DNA from: Janthinobacterium sp. FW305-129
GTDB taxonomy: Bacteria; Pseudomonadota; Gammaproteobacteria; Burkholderiales; Burkholderiaceae_D
Direction of reading: 5' to 3'
NCBI RefSeq assembly: GCF_020858115.1
Contig: NZ_JACYMM010000005.1
Coordinates: 62,001 to 126,000, forward strand
DNA: 64,000 nucleotides
The notes under the pieces: generated by a model
What the model saw: only the letters and a program-made list of their open reading frames with translations
Databases searched by the model: none
What the model was told of the DNA's origin: nothing
Shown here: piece after piece, positions 24,909-36,043 of the stretch
Position numbering within the stretch: position 1 is the stretch's first letter
Layout: every line of letters begins with the position of its first letter
Made by a program: the position numbers and the translations under genes

Positions 24909-26156
24909 TTACACCAGCGCCAGCCTGCGCAGGCGCCGCGTGGATGGCCACTGCTCCACGCCCGTTTCGGCGCGGACGGCGGCGCAGCCCGCCAGCACCC
25001 GCTCGATGGCCGCCGCGTCGAGCCCCGCATTGAGCGTCAGGCGCACGAGGGCGCGGTTCTTCGCCGTGGCCGGCGCGCAAAACATGGCGCCGAAAATACC
25101 TTGCCGTTCCAGCGCCTGGCGCAGGGCCAGGGTGGCCGGTTCGCCGCCCGCCTCCAGCGCCACGATCTGCTCCGTGCCGTCGCTGACGTTGTAGCCGAGC
25201 TCGCGCAAGCCTTCGCGCACCTGCAGCGTGTGGCGCCGCAAGGCGGCGCGGCGCCCATCGGCGGCCATGATGAAATCGAGCGCCGCCCCCAGCCAGGCCA
25301 GTTCATGCGCCAGCAGGCAGGAACTGAAGATGGCGGGGCGCGATTCGGACAAGAAATATCCCTTGAAGCGGCTGGAACAGCTGATGAAGCCGGCGCGCCC
25401 GGCAAACGCCTTGGCCAGCGAAGCCGTGCGGAAATGCACGCGGTGTCCCAGCCCCCATTCCTCCACCAGGCCGGCGCCCTGCGGGCCATGCGTGCCCAGC
25501 GAGTGCGACTCGTCGACCACCACCACGCAATCGCTGCGCTCGGCGATGTCCAGCAATTCCAGCAGCGGCGCCAGGCTGCCGTTGGTGCTGTACAGGGCAT
25601 CGACGACGATCACGCCGCGGCCATGCTTTTCCACCTGCCGCCGCAAATGCGTCATGTCGTTGTGCAAAAAGGCGACGGCCTGGGCCTGGGCCGACAGCAC
25701 GCCTTCCCACAGCGACGCATGGGCCTGCATATCGAGGTAGACGGGAATGCCGGGGCCGGCGATACACTGCAGCAAGCCGACGTTGGCCGCCATGCCGGAC
25801 TGCGCCAGGATGCCATCCTCGCAGCCCATGTAGCGGGCCAGCCGGCTTTCCAGCCGGTGCTGCTCGCTGCCTTCCTGCAAGTACACGGCCGACATCAGCA
25901 TGCCGCCCGCGTTCGCCTGCAGGGATGCCACCTGGGCCGCCACCAGCGCCGGCTCGGCCGCGATGGACAGGTAATCATTACCCGCCAGAAAGATGGCATC
26001 GGCCGGCGTGGGCTGCCATGCATGCGGATGCTGGCCGCCCAGCAATTGTTCGATGCGCGTGACGTGATGCGCATCCATGCGCCGCACGATGTAATCGGGC
26101 AGGCAGTGTTCGGCGCGGACAAACGACGGGGTGTGCAGGCTGGTCATCATGGTCAT
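24909..26156 (-). CDS. jqsA: Alpha-hydroxyketone autoinducer synthase (CqsA/LqsA/JqsA-type)
   Basis: PLP-dependent alpha-oxoamine synthase, 415 residues. It resembles KBL/BioF but pairs with a sensor kinase and response regulator as in the cqs, lqs and jqs quorum-sensing loci, where it makes a long-chain alpha-hydroxyketone-type signal (JAI-1 in Janthinobacterium). The PLP lysine is K249 in FRTASLAKAFAGRAG; D215 and H218 in VVVVDESHSLGTHG hold the cofactor. The start at 26156 is fixed by AGGAG 7 nt upstream; an upstream in-frame start would overlap the promoter. Divergent from the kinase gene across a 152-bp region with an FNR/Anr-like box. Confidence 0.9.
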   Translation of the reverse strand: MTMMTSLHTPSFVRAEHCLPDYIVRRMDAHHVTRIEQLLGGQHPHAWQPTPADAIFLAGNDYLSIAAEPALVAAQVASLQANAGGMLMSAVYLQEGSEQHRLESRLARYMGCEDGILAQSGMAANVGLLQCIAGPGIPVYLDMQAHASLWEGVLSAQAQAVAFLHNDMTHLRRQVEKHGRGVIVVDALYSTNGSLAPLLELLDIAERSDCVVVVDESHSLGTHGPQGAGLVEEWGLGHRVHFRTASLAKAFAGRAGFISCSSRFKGYFLSESRPAIFSSCLLAHELAWLGAALDFIMAADGRRAALRRHTLQVREGLRELGYNVSDGTEQIVALEAGGEPATLALRQALERQGIFGAMFCAPATAKNRALVRLTLNAGLDAAAIERVLAGCAAVRAETGVEQWPSTRRLRRLALV

Positions 26157-26220
26157 GAGTTTTCTCCTAGGGAAATGTTTGTTGCAAATTAAAACCTTGA
26201 CCGTGTTGCCAACCCGTCCA

Positions 26221-26234
26221 TTGACGTATATCAA
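26221..26234. promoter_or_regulatory. FNR/Anr-like box in the divergent jqsA/jqsS promoter
   Basis: TTGACGTATATCAA matches TTGAT-N4-ATCAA with a single change (T to C) that is common in real Anr sites. It is the centre of a perfect 6-bp inverted repeat CATTGA-N6-TCAATG (26219-26236). On the minus strand a -10-like TTTAAT lies at 26193-26188, placing the box near -45 for jqsA, and no good -35 is present, as expected for an activated promoter. Confidence 0.55.
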
Positions 26235-26308
26235 TGTCCAGTCAGATAGTCGTTCAACCAGGAAAAATTACGCGATGATGACGTTCTGGAAAGCATCAAG
26301 GCAGAGTC

Positions 26309-27610
26309 ATGACGCAGCAATGGCAAGGACGATGGACATACTGGCGGCAACGCATGCGCCAGACACTGCTCCATTCGCTGCTGCATGAGCGCGCACCGCA
26401 TGAGCACCTGGCCACCCGGGTTGCCATGCTGGCCGCCGTGGGCACGGTGGCCATGCCGCTGTACTACCTGCTGTGGCAGTTTTTTTTCCCGCAAGCCTAT
26501 GAAAACCTGACCCTGCGCCTGACGGGCGTGGGCATCTGCCTGGCGGGCCTGTTCGCGCGCCGCTTTTCGGCCCGCTGGCTGTCGCGCTACCTGCTGTTCG
26601 CCCTCAGCTACATCCTGCCGTTCTTCTTTACCTTCATGTTCCTGATGAACCATGCGTCGTCCATCTGGAGCGAATCGCTGCTGATCGGCCTGGTGGTGCT
26701 GTTTCATTTCGAGACAAGACTGGCGTGCCGCGCCTACCTGATCGGCACGGGCGCCGCCTGCCTGGCCGTCATCGTGCAGGGCGAAGGCGGCTTCCTGCTG
26801 CAGCCCACGGTGCTGCAGCAGCTGCCCGTGCACTGGTTCACCATCGCCGCGCTCTCCGTCGTGAAAGTGGGCGGCAAGGTGCTGGAACAGGAGCGCCTGT
26901 CGGGTCTGGCCGCCGGGCTCGGTTCCGTGGCGCACGAGCTGCGCACGCCGCTGACCAGCGTGGAGGCGAACGTGCGCGGCATGCGCCGCCTGCTGCCGCA
27001 ACTGGCCGGCGAGACCGAGGCCATGCCGCCCCTGCAGGAGGCGCTGTCGCGCATCCAGTTCGAGGTGCGCCACATGCAGCACATGATCGACCTGTTCCTC
27101 CTCAGCGCCAGCGCCGTCAACCGCAACCTGGAACCGAGCCAGGTGCTGTCGATGCTGGACATGGTGCATTCCGTGCTCAAGCGCTATCCGTTTACCGGCA
27201 ACAAGCAGCGCGCCAGCGTCACGCTGGACGTGCGCGCCGACTTCCAGTTCGCGGGACAGGACGAACTGTGCGTGGTGATCCTGCTCAACCTGCTGAGAAA
27301 TGCGCTGAAAGCCGTGCAGCGGGCCGGCAAGGGCCGCGTGCGCATCATCATCGACGGCGCCCGCCCTGTGCCCCGCCTGCTGGTCATCGACACGGGCTGC
27401 GGCATCGCGAAAAACCGCCTGCCGCTGATCTTCGAGCGTTTTTATTCGTATCCCGTGCACAACGGCAGCGGCATCGGCCTGGCCCTGTGCCGGCAGATCG
27501 CCCACGCCTGGCAGGCGCGCATCCGCTGCGTCTCGCGCGAGCATGCGTATGCGATCTTCATCCTGGAATTTCCCCAGCCCGTGCCTGCCCGCTTCCAACC
27601 CATTTCCTAG
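26309..27610 (+). CDS. jqsS: Membrane sensor histidine kinase (CqsS/LqsS/JqsS-type)
   Basis: 433-residue sensor kinase. The N-terminal half has about six hydrophobic helices between residues 38 and 186 and no large periplasmic loop, as in the alpha-hydroxyketone sensors. The H-box is SVAHELRTPLTSV with H209; the ATPase domain has N-box NLLRNALKAV, G1 DTGCGIAK and G2 GSGIGLALCRQI. There is no C-terminal receiver domain, like LqsS rather than Vibrio CqsS. Expected to sense the JqsA product and phosphorylate the response regulator encoded 12 bp downstream. Confidence 0.9.
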   Translation: MTQQWQGRWTYWRQRMRQTLLHSLLHERAPHEHLATRVAMLAAVGTVAMPLYYLLWQFFFPQAYENLTLRLTGVGICLAGLFARRFSARWLSRYLLFALSYILPFFFTFMFLMNHASSIWSESLLIGLVVLFHFETRLACRAYLIGTGAACLAVIVQGEGGFLLQPTVLQQLPVHWFTIAALSVVKVGGKVLEQERLSGLAAGLGSVAHELRTPLTSVEANVRGMRRLLPQLAGETEAMPPLQEALSRIQFEVRHMQHMIDLFLLSASAVNRNLEPSQVLSMLDMVHSVLKRYPFTGNKQRASVTLDVRADFQFAGQDELCVVILLNLLRNALKAVQRAGKGRVRIIIDGARPVPRLLVIDTGCGIAKNRLPLIFERFYSYPVHNGSGIGLALCRQIAHAWQARIRCVSREHAYAIFILEFPQPVPARFQPIS

Positions 27611-27621
27611 CAAGGTGACGC

Positions 27622-28629
27622 ATGCAACTGCCCGTCTACACCCATCCGACCCTCACTGTGCTGATCGATGACAGCGATTCCTTTCTGAAAAGCATGGCTT
27701 TCCAGCTCGATCCCGCGCTGGCGCGCAAGACCTTCCACGACACGAGCACGGCACTGCGCTGGCTGCAGCAAACGCACCAGCGCGTCGCCATGCCCCTGCA
27801 TGTGAATTTCGACCTGCACAGCACGGCGCCCAACGACTGCAATGTCGCCATCGACATCGAGCGCATCTGGCGCATCAGCGGCCAGGCCCAGCGCTTTGCC
27901 GTGCCGTCCGTGCTGGTGGTCGATTATTCGATGCCGCAGATGAACGGGCTGGAATTCTGCCAGGCCGTGCGCGACTTGCCGTGCAAGAAGATTCTATTTA
28001 CGGGGGCGGCCGATGAAAAGATGGCCGTGACGGCGTTCAACCGGGGCTTGATCGACCGCTACATCAAGAAGAGCGACGACGATGCGCTCGACATCCTGGA
28101 ACAGGAAATCGTCAGCCTGCAGCGCGAATTTTTCCTGCAGCAGTCGGACACCGTGCGCGACTTGCTGTTGCTGCATGACTATAGTTTCCTGCAAGACGAG
28201 GCGCTGGCCGCCGTGGTGCACGAGCTGTGCCAGCGCCATGGCTTTGTCGAGTTTTACATCTTCCCCAATCCCAGCGGCATCCTGTTTTTCACGCGCGACG
28301 GCCACGCCAGGCTGATGATCATCGAGACGGAACGCAGCCTGCACACGCAGTATGAAATGGCGCGCGACAGCGACGCGCCCGAATCCTTGCTGCTGGCCCT
28401 GCTGGAAATGCGCGTGATTCCCTACTTTTCCGACGCCGACAGCGATGGCATGTACGCGGCGCACATCGGAGAAAACTGGTTCCGCTACTGCGCCGCGCCC
28501 ACCATCTGCCTGGGCCGCGTGACGTACTTCTGGGCCCTGTTCGACGTGCCGGCGCACCAGCTGGGCCAGCCGATTCTGTCCTACGCGCAATTTTTACGCG
28601 CGCAGGCGGGCGACAGCGTGGGCGCTTAG
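27622..28629 (+). CDS. jqsR: Response regulator of the hydroxyketone quorum-sensing system (LqsR/JqsR-type)
   Basis: 335 residues. A CheY-like receiver occupies about residues 10-150: acidic pocket LIDDSD (15-19), phosphoacceptor D101 in LVVDYSMPQMNG, T/K switch region (KKILFTGAAD, YIKKSDDD). An insertion of about 35 residues separates the acidic pocket strand from the phosphoacceptor compared with CheY, a feature shared with LqsR. The C-terminal 180 residues are not a known helix-turn-helix; I cannot assign an output mechanism. Operon with the kinase gene. Confidence 0.88.
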   Translation: MQLPVYTHPTLTVLIDDSDSFLKSMAFQLDPALARKTFHDTSTALRWLQQTHQRVAMPLHVNFDLHSTAPNDCNVAIDIERIWRISGQAQRFAVPSVLVVDYSMPQMNGLEFCQAVRDLPCKKILFTGAADEKMAVTAFNRGLIDRYIKKSDDDALDILEQEIVSLQREFFLQQSDTVRDLLLLHDYSFLQDEALAAVVHELCQRHGFVEFYIFPNPSGILFFTRDGHARLMIIETERSLHTQYEMARDSDAPESLLLALLEMRVIPYFSDADSDGMYAAHIGENWFRYCAAPTICLGRVTYFWALFDVPAHQLGQPILSYAQFLRAQAGDSVGA

Positions 28630-28641
28630 TTAGTTGGCAAA

Positions 28642-31173
28642 CTAGCTTTCCCGCAAGGTTTGCAGCGGCGGATGCTTCAAGACATTGCGCAAGCCCAGCC
28701 AGCCGCCGGCGATCGCGCACAGGGCGCCGGCCAGCAGACCGAAGGCCCACACGCCCGGCGCGAAGCTCCAGGCGAACTTGAACTGGTACGTGGCCAGCGC
28801 CCAGCCCATGGCGGCCGCGCCCGATGCGGCCAGCAAGCCGGCCAGGGCGCCGACGAGCGAAAACTCGATCAGCTGCGCCTGCGCCAGCTGGCGCCGCGTG
28901 GCGCCCAGGGCGCGCAGCAGGCCCGCTTCGCGCGTGCGCTCGTCCTGCGAACCCATCAGCGCCGCATACAGCACCAGCAAGCCCGAGGCCAAAGTGAAGG
29001 CAAACAGGAATTCGACGGCCGTCACCACCTGGTCCAGCACGCCCTGGATCTGTTTCAATACGCCGCCCACGTCAACCACCGTCAAATTCGGATAGTCGCG
29101 CAGCAAGGCGTTGCCCAGGTCCGCCTGCGCGGGAGGCAGGTGGAACGCCGTGATCCACGTCTGCGGCGTGTCCGCCATGGCGGCCGGATTGATGATGACA
29201 AAGAAATTGACGCGCATCGAGCCCCATTCCAGCTTGCGCAAGCTGGTAATGGCCGCTTCGACGGGCTGGCCGGCGATGTCGAAGCGCAGCTTGTCGCCGA
29301 GCTTGAGTTTGAGCGTCCTGGCGATGCCCTCTTCCACCGACGCTTCGGCCGGCGCGCCAGGCTTGTCGCTGAACCACTTGCCCGCCACCAGCTTGTTTTC
29401 TTCCTGCATGGTCGCCATCGTCGACAGATTGAATTCGCGGTCGGCCAGGCCCTTGGCGCGGTCATCCTCGTAGGTGGCGTCCGTGATGGCGTTGCCGTTC
29501 ACGGCCACCAGCCGGCCCCGTATCATCGGATACAAGGGCGCATTGGCCACGCCCGCCTGGGCCAGGCGCGCGGCGATCGGGTCTTTCTGCTCGGGCAGGA
29601 TATTGATCATGAAGCGGTTCGGCGCATCGGGCGGCGTGGCATTGCGCCAGGCCACCATCAAGTCGCCGCGCACCACCGTCAGCAGCAGCAAGGCCATCAG
29701 GCCCAGGGCCAGCGACACCACCTGGATGACGGTGGCGCCCGGACGGCGCTGCAAGGACGTGACGGCGAAGCGCCAGCCCTGGTGATTGAAGGCGCCGCGC
29801 AAGGTTTTCAGCGAGCGGATGCCCAGCCAGCCGGCCAGGGCGAACAGGCCGAAGCCGCCGAGGAAGCCGGCCGCCGTCAGCAGCGCCAGTTTCACGTCGC
29901 CCGCCTGCCACAGCAGCAGCACGACGAAGGCGGCGATGCCGAGGCCATACGTGGCCAGGGCCAGCGCCTGCGGCGGCTCCTGCTCGCGGCGGATCACCCG
30001 GTTATGGGGAACATTGCGCAACTGCAAAATCGGCGGCAGGGCAAAACCCAGCAACAGCAGCATGCCGGTGGCCACGCCCTGCAGCGCGGGCAGCAGGGAC
30101 ACGGGCGGCAAATCGCTCTGCACCAGCTTGCCCAACAGTTCCAGCAGCACCAGGTGGCCGCCGAAGCCCACCATCACGCCGATCACGCTGCCCGCCAGGC
30201 CCACCAGCAGGAATTCGATCACGTACATGGCAGTGACCTGGTTTTGCGTCAGGCCCAGGCAGCGCAGCATGGCGCAGGCATCGAGGTGGCGCAGCATGAA
30301 GCGGCGCGCCGCCATGGCCACGGCGACGGCCGCCAGCATGGCCGACAGCAGGCCGACGAGCGACAGGAAACGGTCGGCGCGGTCCAGCGTCGATTGCATC
30401 TGCGGGCTGCCCGATTCCAGCGATTCGATGCGCACGCCTTTTATCGACTGCGCCTTGATCTGGCTTTCCAGCCAGGCTTGATATTGCGCAAGCTCGGCCG
30501 CCTTGGCGGGCGGCGCCGACAGCAGCAGCCGGTATGACACGCGCGAGCCGTTCTGCACCAGCGCCGTGGCGGCCAGGTCACTCAAGGGCAGCATCACGCG
30601 GGGGGCGAAATTGAGGAAGGACGCGCCCCGGTCCGGTTCGCTGGCGATCAGTTGCGTGACCGTAAATGCCTTGTCGCCCAGGATCAGCGTGTCGCCCAGC
30701 TTCGCGTTCAGGCTGGACAGGATCGCCGCATCGACCCACACGGTGCCCGGTGCGGGCACCTGGTCCGTCGGCTGGCCCACGGCATCCTGCGCTTCGCTCG
30801 CTTTGGTGGTGATTTTCAGCTTGCCCCGCTGCGGGTAGCCGGGCGAGACGGCCTTGATGGACGCCAGCTGCGAGGTCGATTGCTCGCCCTCGCCCGCCTG
30901 CGCCATGCTGGGGAACGTCACCGTGTCGGCCAGGATAAAGCCGCGCTTCTGCGCTTCGGCGCGCCAGGCCGCGTTGACGGGCTGGTCGGCGTTGATGACG
31001 AGGTCGGCCCCCAGCAGCTGGTGCGCGTCGCGGTTCAGGCCCGCGCGCAAACGGTCGACGAAGAAGCCGACGGCCGACAGGGCCGCCACGGCCACGATCA
31101 GCGCGACGAGCAGGAAACGCAGTTGCCCGGCGCGCCAGTCGCGCCCGGTCATTTTGAGGGAGAGGCGGAGCAT
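28642..31173 (-). CDS. FtsX-type ABC transporter permease (YbbP-like)
   Basis: 843-residue MacB/FtsX-superfamily permease of the YbbP type: an N-terminal helix (about 20-40) followed by a large periplasmic domain, helices around 265-375, a central membrane pair (about 405-450), a second periplasmic domain (about 500-700) and C-terminal helices (about 720-835). Such proteins work with a YbbA/LolD-like ATPase in lipid or toxin handling. No ATPase gene is adjacent here; the upstream neighbour is the deaminase gene at 31197. Convergent with jqsR, 12 bp apart. Confidence 0.88.
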   Translation of the reverse strand: MLRLSLKMTGRDWRAGQLRFLLVALIVAVAALSAVGFFVDRLRAGLNRDAHQLLGADLVINADQPVNAAWRAEAQKRGFILADTVTFPSMAQAGEGEQSTSQLASIKAVSPGYPQRGKLKITTKASEAQDAVGQPTDQVPAPGTVWVDAAILSSLNAKLGDTLILGDKAFTVTQLIASEPDRGASFLNFAPRVMLPLSDLAATALVQNGSRVSYRLLLSAPPAKAAELAQYQAWLESQIKAQSIKGVRIESLESGSPQMQSTLDRADRFLSLVGLLSAMLAAVAVAMAARRFMLRHLDACAMLRCLGLTQNQVTAMYVIEFLLVGLAGSVIGVMVGFGGHLVLLELLGKLVQSDLPPVSLLPALQGVATGMLLLLGFALPPILQLRNVPHNRVIRREQEPPQALALATYGLGIAAFVVLLLWQAGDVKLALLTAAGFLGGFGLFALAGWLGIRSLKTLRGAFNHQGWRFAVTSLQRRPGATVIQVVSLALGLMALLLLTVVRGDLMVAWRNATPPDAPNRFMINILPEQKDPIAARLAQAGVANAPLYPMIRGRLVAVNGNAITDATYEDDRAKGLADREFNLSTMATMQEENKLVAGKWFSDKPGAPAEASVEEGIARTLKLKLGDKLRFDIAGQPVEAAITSLRKLEWGSMRVNFFVIINPAAMADTPQTWITAFHLPPAQADLGNALLRDYPNLTVVDVGGVLKQIQGVLDQVVTAVEFLFAFTLASGLLVLYAALMGSQDERTREAGLLRALGATRRQLAQAQLIEFSLVGALAGLLAASGAAAMGWALATYQFKFAWSFAPGVWAFGLLAGALCAIAGGWLGLRNVLKHPPLQTLRES

Positions 31174-31196
31174 GGGCGGCGGGTCTTTATAGTCAG

Positions 31197-32782
<1,586 letters not shown>

Positions 32783-34705
32783 ATGACCATTTTTGATAAC
32801 TATGCAGCACGCTACGAGCGCACCCGCGAAGAGGAAATGTCGCTCACCGAGTACCTGGCCCTGTGCAAGAAGGACAAGCTGACGTATGCCAGCGCGCCCG
32901 AACGCATGCTGGCCGCCATCGGCGAGCCGCAGCTGGTCGACACGCGCAACGACACGCGCCTGTCGCGCATCTTCGCCAACAAGATCATCAAGATCTACCC
33001 CGCCTTCCGCGAGTTCTACGGCACCGAGGAAGTCATCGAGCAAGTCGTCTCGTATTTCCGCCACGCGGCGCAAGGCCTGGAAGAACGCAAGCAGATTCTG
33101 TACTTGCTGGGGCCTGTGGGCGGCGGCAAGTCGTCGATCGCGGAAAAACTCAAGTCGCTGATGGAACACGTGCCCTTCTATTGCCTGAAAGGCTCGCCCG
33201 TCAACGAATCTCCGCTGGGCCTGTTCAACGAGGAAGAGGACGGCACCATCCTGGAAGAGGATTACGGCATCCCGCGCCGCTACCTGCGCAACATCCCCAG
33301 CCCGTGGGCCGTCAAGCGCCTGCATGAATACAATGGCGATATCAACCAGTTCCGCGTCGTCAAGCGCTATCCGTCCGTGCTGAAACAGATCGCCATCTCG
33401 AAAACGGAGCCGGGCGACGAAAACAACCAGGATATTTCCTCGCTGGTAGGCAAGGTCGACATCCGCAAGCTGGAAGACTATGCGCAGGACGACCCGGACG
33501 CCTACAGCTATTCGGGCGGCCTGTGCCTGGCCAACCAGGGCCTGATGGAATTCGTGGAAATGTTCAAGGCGCCCATCAAGGTGCTGCATCCGCTGCTGAC
33601 GGCCACGCAGGAAGGCAATTACAAGGGCACGGAAGGCTTCGGCGCGATACCGTTCGACGGCATCATCCTGGCCCACTCGAACGAGTCGGAATGGAAGACC
33701 TTCAAGAACAACCGCAACAACGAGGCGTTTCTTGACCGTATCTATATAGTCAAGGTGCCGTACTGCCTGCGCGTCTCCGATGAAATCAAGATCTACGACA
33801 AGCTGGTCGCCAATTCCTCGCTGGTGAAAGCCCCGTGCGCGCCCGGCACCCTGCGCATGATGGCGCAGTTCGCCATCCTGTCGCGCCTGAAAGACCCGGA
33901 AAACTCCAGCATTTTCTCGAAGATGCTCGTCTACGATGGCGAAAACCTCAAGGATACGGACCCGAAAGCCAAGTCCATGCACGAATACGTCGATTACGCG
34001 GGCGTGGACGAGGGCATGAACGGGCTGTCGACGCGCTTTGCCTTCAAGATCCTGTCTAAAGTGTTCAACTTTGACAATTCCGAAGTGGCCGCCAATCCCG
34101 TGCACTTATTATATGTACTGGAACAGCAGGTCGAGCGCGAGCAGTTCGCGCCGGAACTCGAGCAGCGCTACTTCTCATATATCAAAGAGCACCTGGCGCA
34201 GCGCTATGTGGAATTCATCGGCAAAGAGATCCAGACGGCTTACCTGGAAAGCTATTCGGAATACGGCCAGAACATTTTTGATCGCTACGTGACGTTTGCC
34301 GATTTCTGGATACAGGACCAGGAATACCGCGATCCGGACACGGGCGAAAGTTTTGATCGCGAATCGCTGAACAATGAGCTGGAAAAGATCGAGAAGCCGG
34401 CGGGCATTTCCAATCCGAAAGACTTCCGCAATGAAATCGTGAACTTCGGGCTGCGCGCGCGGGCGTCGAACGGCGGCAAGAATCCCGCCTGGACCAGCTA
34501 CGAAAAGTTCCGTACCGTGATTGAAAAGAAAATGTTCTCGAATACGGAGGAATTGCTGCCCGTGATTTCCTTCAATGCCAAGGCCAGCGCCGACGATGCC
34601 AACAAGCACGCCGACTTCGTGGCACGCATGGTGGAAAAAGGCTATACGGCCAAGCAGGTACGCCTGTTATGCGAATGGTACTTGCGCGTACGCAAGTCAT
34701 CGTAG
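32783..34705 (+). CDS. prkA: PrkA-type serine protein kinase / AAA ATPase
   Basis: 640-residue YeaG/PrkA protein: an N-terminal AAA+ domain with Walker A GPVGGGKSS near residue 109-117 and a C-terminal kinase-like domain. In enterobacteria YeaG works with YeaH in adaptation to nitrogen starvation and stationary phase; B. subtilis PrkA acts in sporulation. Length and sequence are fully conserved (LYLLGPVGGGKSSIAEKL, FGAIPFDGIILAHSNESEW). First gene of prkA-yeaH-spoVR, followed 69 bp later by yeaH. Confidence 0.95.
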   Translation: MTIFDNYAARYERTREEEMSLTEYLALCKKDKLTYASAPERMLAAIGEPQLVDTRNDTRLSRIFANKIIKIYPAFREFYGTEEVIEQVVSYFRHAAQGLEERKQILYLLGPVGGGKSSIAEKLKSLMEHVPFYCLKGSPVNESPLGLFNEEEDGTILEEDYGIPRRYLRNIPSPWAVKRLHEYNGDINQFRVVKRYPSVLKQIAISKTEPGDENNQDISSLVGKVDIRKLEDYAQDDPDAYSYSGGLCLANQGLMEFVEMFKAPIKVLHPLLTATQEGNYKGTEGFGAIPFDGIILAHSNESEWKTFKNNRNNEAFLDRIYIVKVPYCLRVSDEIKIYDKLVANSSLVKAPCAPGTLRMMAQFAILSRLKDPENSSIFSKMLVYDGENLKDTDPKAKSMHEYVDYAGVDEGMNGLSTRFAFKILSKVFNFDNSEVAANPVHLLYVLEQQVEREQFAPELEQRYFSYIKEHLAQRYVEFIGKEIQTAYLESYSEYGQNIFDRYVTFADFWIQDQEYRDPDTGESFDRESLNNELEKIEKPAGISNPKDFRNEIVNFGLRARASNGGKNPAWTSYEKFRTVIEKKMFSNTEELLPVISFNAKASADDANKHADFVARMVEKGYTAKQVRLLCEWYLRVRKSS

Positions 34706-34774
34706 CGCGGACAGCGGGCGCGCCCCGCCCGGAGACTGGCGGGGCGCGCAAGACGAGAAGCAAGGAGGCACCCT

Positions 34775-36043
34775 TTGACATACCTCATCGACAGGCGCTT
34801 GCAAAGCAAGAATAAATCCGCCGTCAACCGCGAGCGTTTCCTGCGGCGTTACAAGGGCCAGATCAAGGATGCCGTGGGGCGCGCCATCAAGGGGCGCTCG
34901 ATCACGGACGTCGAGAATGGCGAAAAGGTCAGCATCCCCGTCAAGGACGTGGGCGAGCCGTCGTTCGGCCACGCGCATGGCGGCGTATGGGAAGTGGTCA
35001 ATCCCGGCAACAAGGAATACCTGAAGGGCGACCAGATCGCCCGGCCGAAAGGCGGCGGCGGCAGCGGGCGGGGCAAGGCGGGCAACAGCGACGAGACGAC
35101 GGAAGACGATTTCATCTTCGAATTGTCGCGCGAAGAATTCATGAATTATTTCTTCGAGGACCTGGAATTGCCGCACATGGTGAAAACCCAGCTGACGGCC
35201 ACCACGGAATTCAAGAACCAGCGCGCCGGCTACAATATGTCGGGCACGCCGTCGAACATCCACGTGCTGCGCTCCCTGCGCGGCGCACTGGGGCGGCGCA
35301 TCGCCGTGGGCGGCGGCGCCCGCAAGCAGCTGGCGCAGGCCGAGGAAGACCTGGCCGAACTGCTGCACGAAGGCGCGCCCGACAGCGACCCGCTGGTCAC
35401 GGAGCTGCGCCGCCTGATCCACCACCTGCACACGCGCTTGCTGGCGATACCGTTCATCGACCCGTTCGACTTGCGCTACAGCAACCGCATCAAGGTACCC
35501 AAGCCGATGACGCAAGCCGTGATGTTCTGCATCATGGACGTCTCCGGCTCCATGGACGAGTCGCGCAAGGACACGGCCAAGCGCTTCTTCATCCTGTTAT
35601 ATCTGTTCCTCAAGCGCGTCTACGACAAGATCGAGGTGGTCTTCATCCGCCACCATACGGCGGCGGCGGAAGTCAACGAGCACGATTTCTTCAATTCGCG
35701 CGAGTCGGGCGGCACCGTGGTGTCGTCGGCCTTGCACTTGCTCAACACGATTATTGACGAACGCTATGGCGCCGGGCAGTGGAACAGCTATGTGGCGCAG
35801 GCATCCGACGGCGACAACTGGGACAACGATTCCGTGCTGTGCCGCCAGCTCCTAATTAATACCATCATGCCCAAGGTGCAGTACTACACCTATGTCGAGA
35901 TCACGGACGGCCCGCAGCAAAACCTGTGGGAGCAATATGCGGGCGTGCTCGACCATCACGCCCATTTCGCCATGCAAAAGATCGTCACGCCGGCCGATAT
36001 CTACCCGGTCTTCCGCGAACTGTTCAAGAAACAGGTGAAATGA
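34775..36043 (+). CDS. yeaH: YeaH/YhbH family protein (DUF444, VWA-like)
   Basis: 422 residues, partner of the PrkA kinase. The N-terminal part is basic and Gly-rich (around 90-105), the C-terminal half has a von Willebrand A-like region with FCIMDVSGSMDESRKD near residue 250-265 (MIDAS-like DxSxS). The start is a TTG at 34775, supported by the strong ribosome site AAGGAGG six nt upstream and by the conserved MTYLIDRRLQSKNKSAVNRERFLRR N-terminus. The stop overlaps the spoVR start (ATGA). Confidence 0.93.
   Translation: MTYLIDRRLQSKNKSAVNRERFLRRYKGQIKDAVGRAIKGRSITDVENGEKVSIPVKDVGEPSFGHAHGGVWEVVNPGNKEYLKGDQIARPKGGGGSGRGKAGNSDETTEDDFIFELSREEFMNYFFEDLELPHMVKTQLTATTEFKNQRAGYNMSGTPSNIHVLRSLRGALGRRIAVGGGARKQLAQAEEDLAELLHEGAPDSDPLVTELRRLIHHLHTRLLAIPFIDPFDLRYSNRIKVPKPMTQAVMFCIMDVSGSMDESRKDTAKRFFILLYLFLKRVYDKIEVVFIRHHTAAAEVNEHDFFNSRESGGTVVSSALHLLNTIIDERYGAGQWNSYVAQASDGDNWDNDSVLCRQLLINTIMPKVQYYTYVEITDGPQQNLWEQYAGVLDHHAHFAMQKIVTPADIYPVFRELFKKQVK

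Noticed and set aside
35926..36039. N-terminal extension of SpoVR by 38 residues
   Set aside because: It would overlap yeaH extensively; the ATG at 36040 gives the family N-terminus and the usual ATGA coupling.
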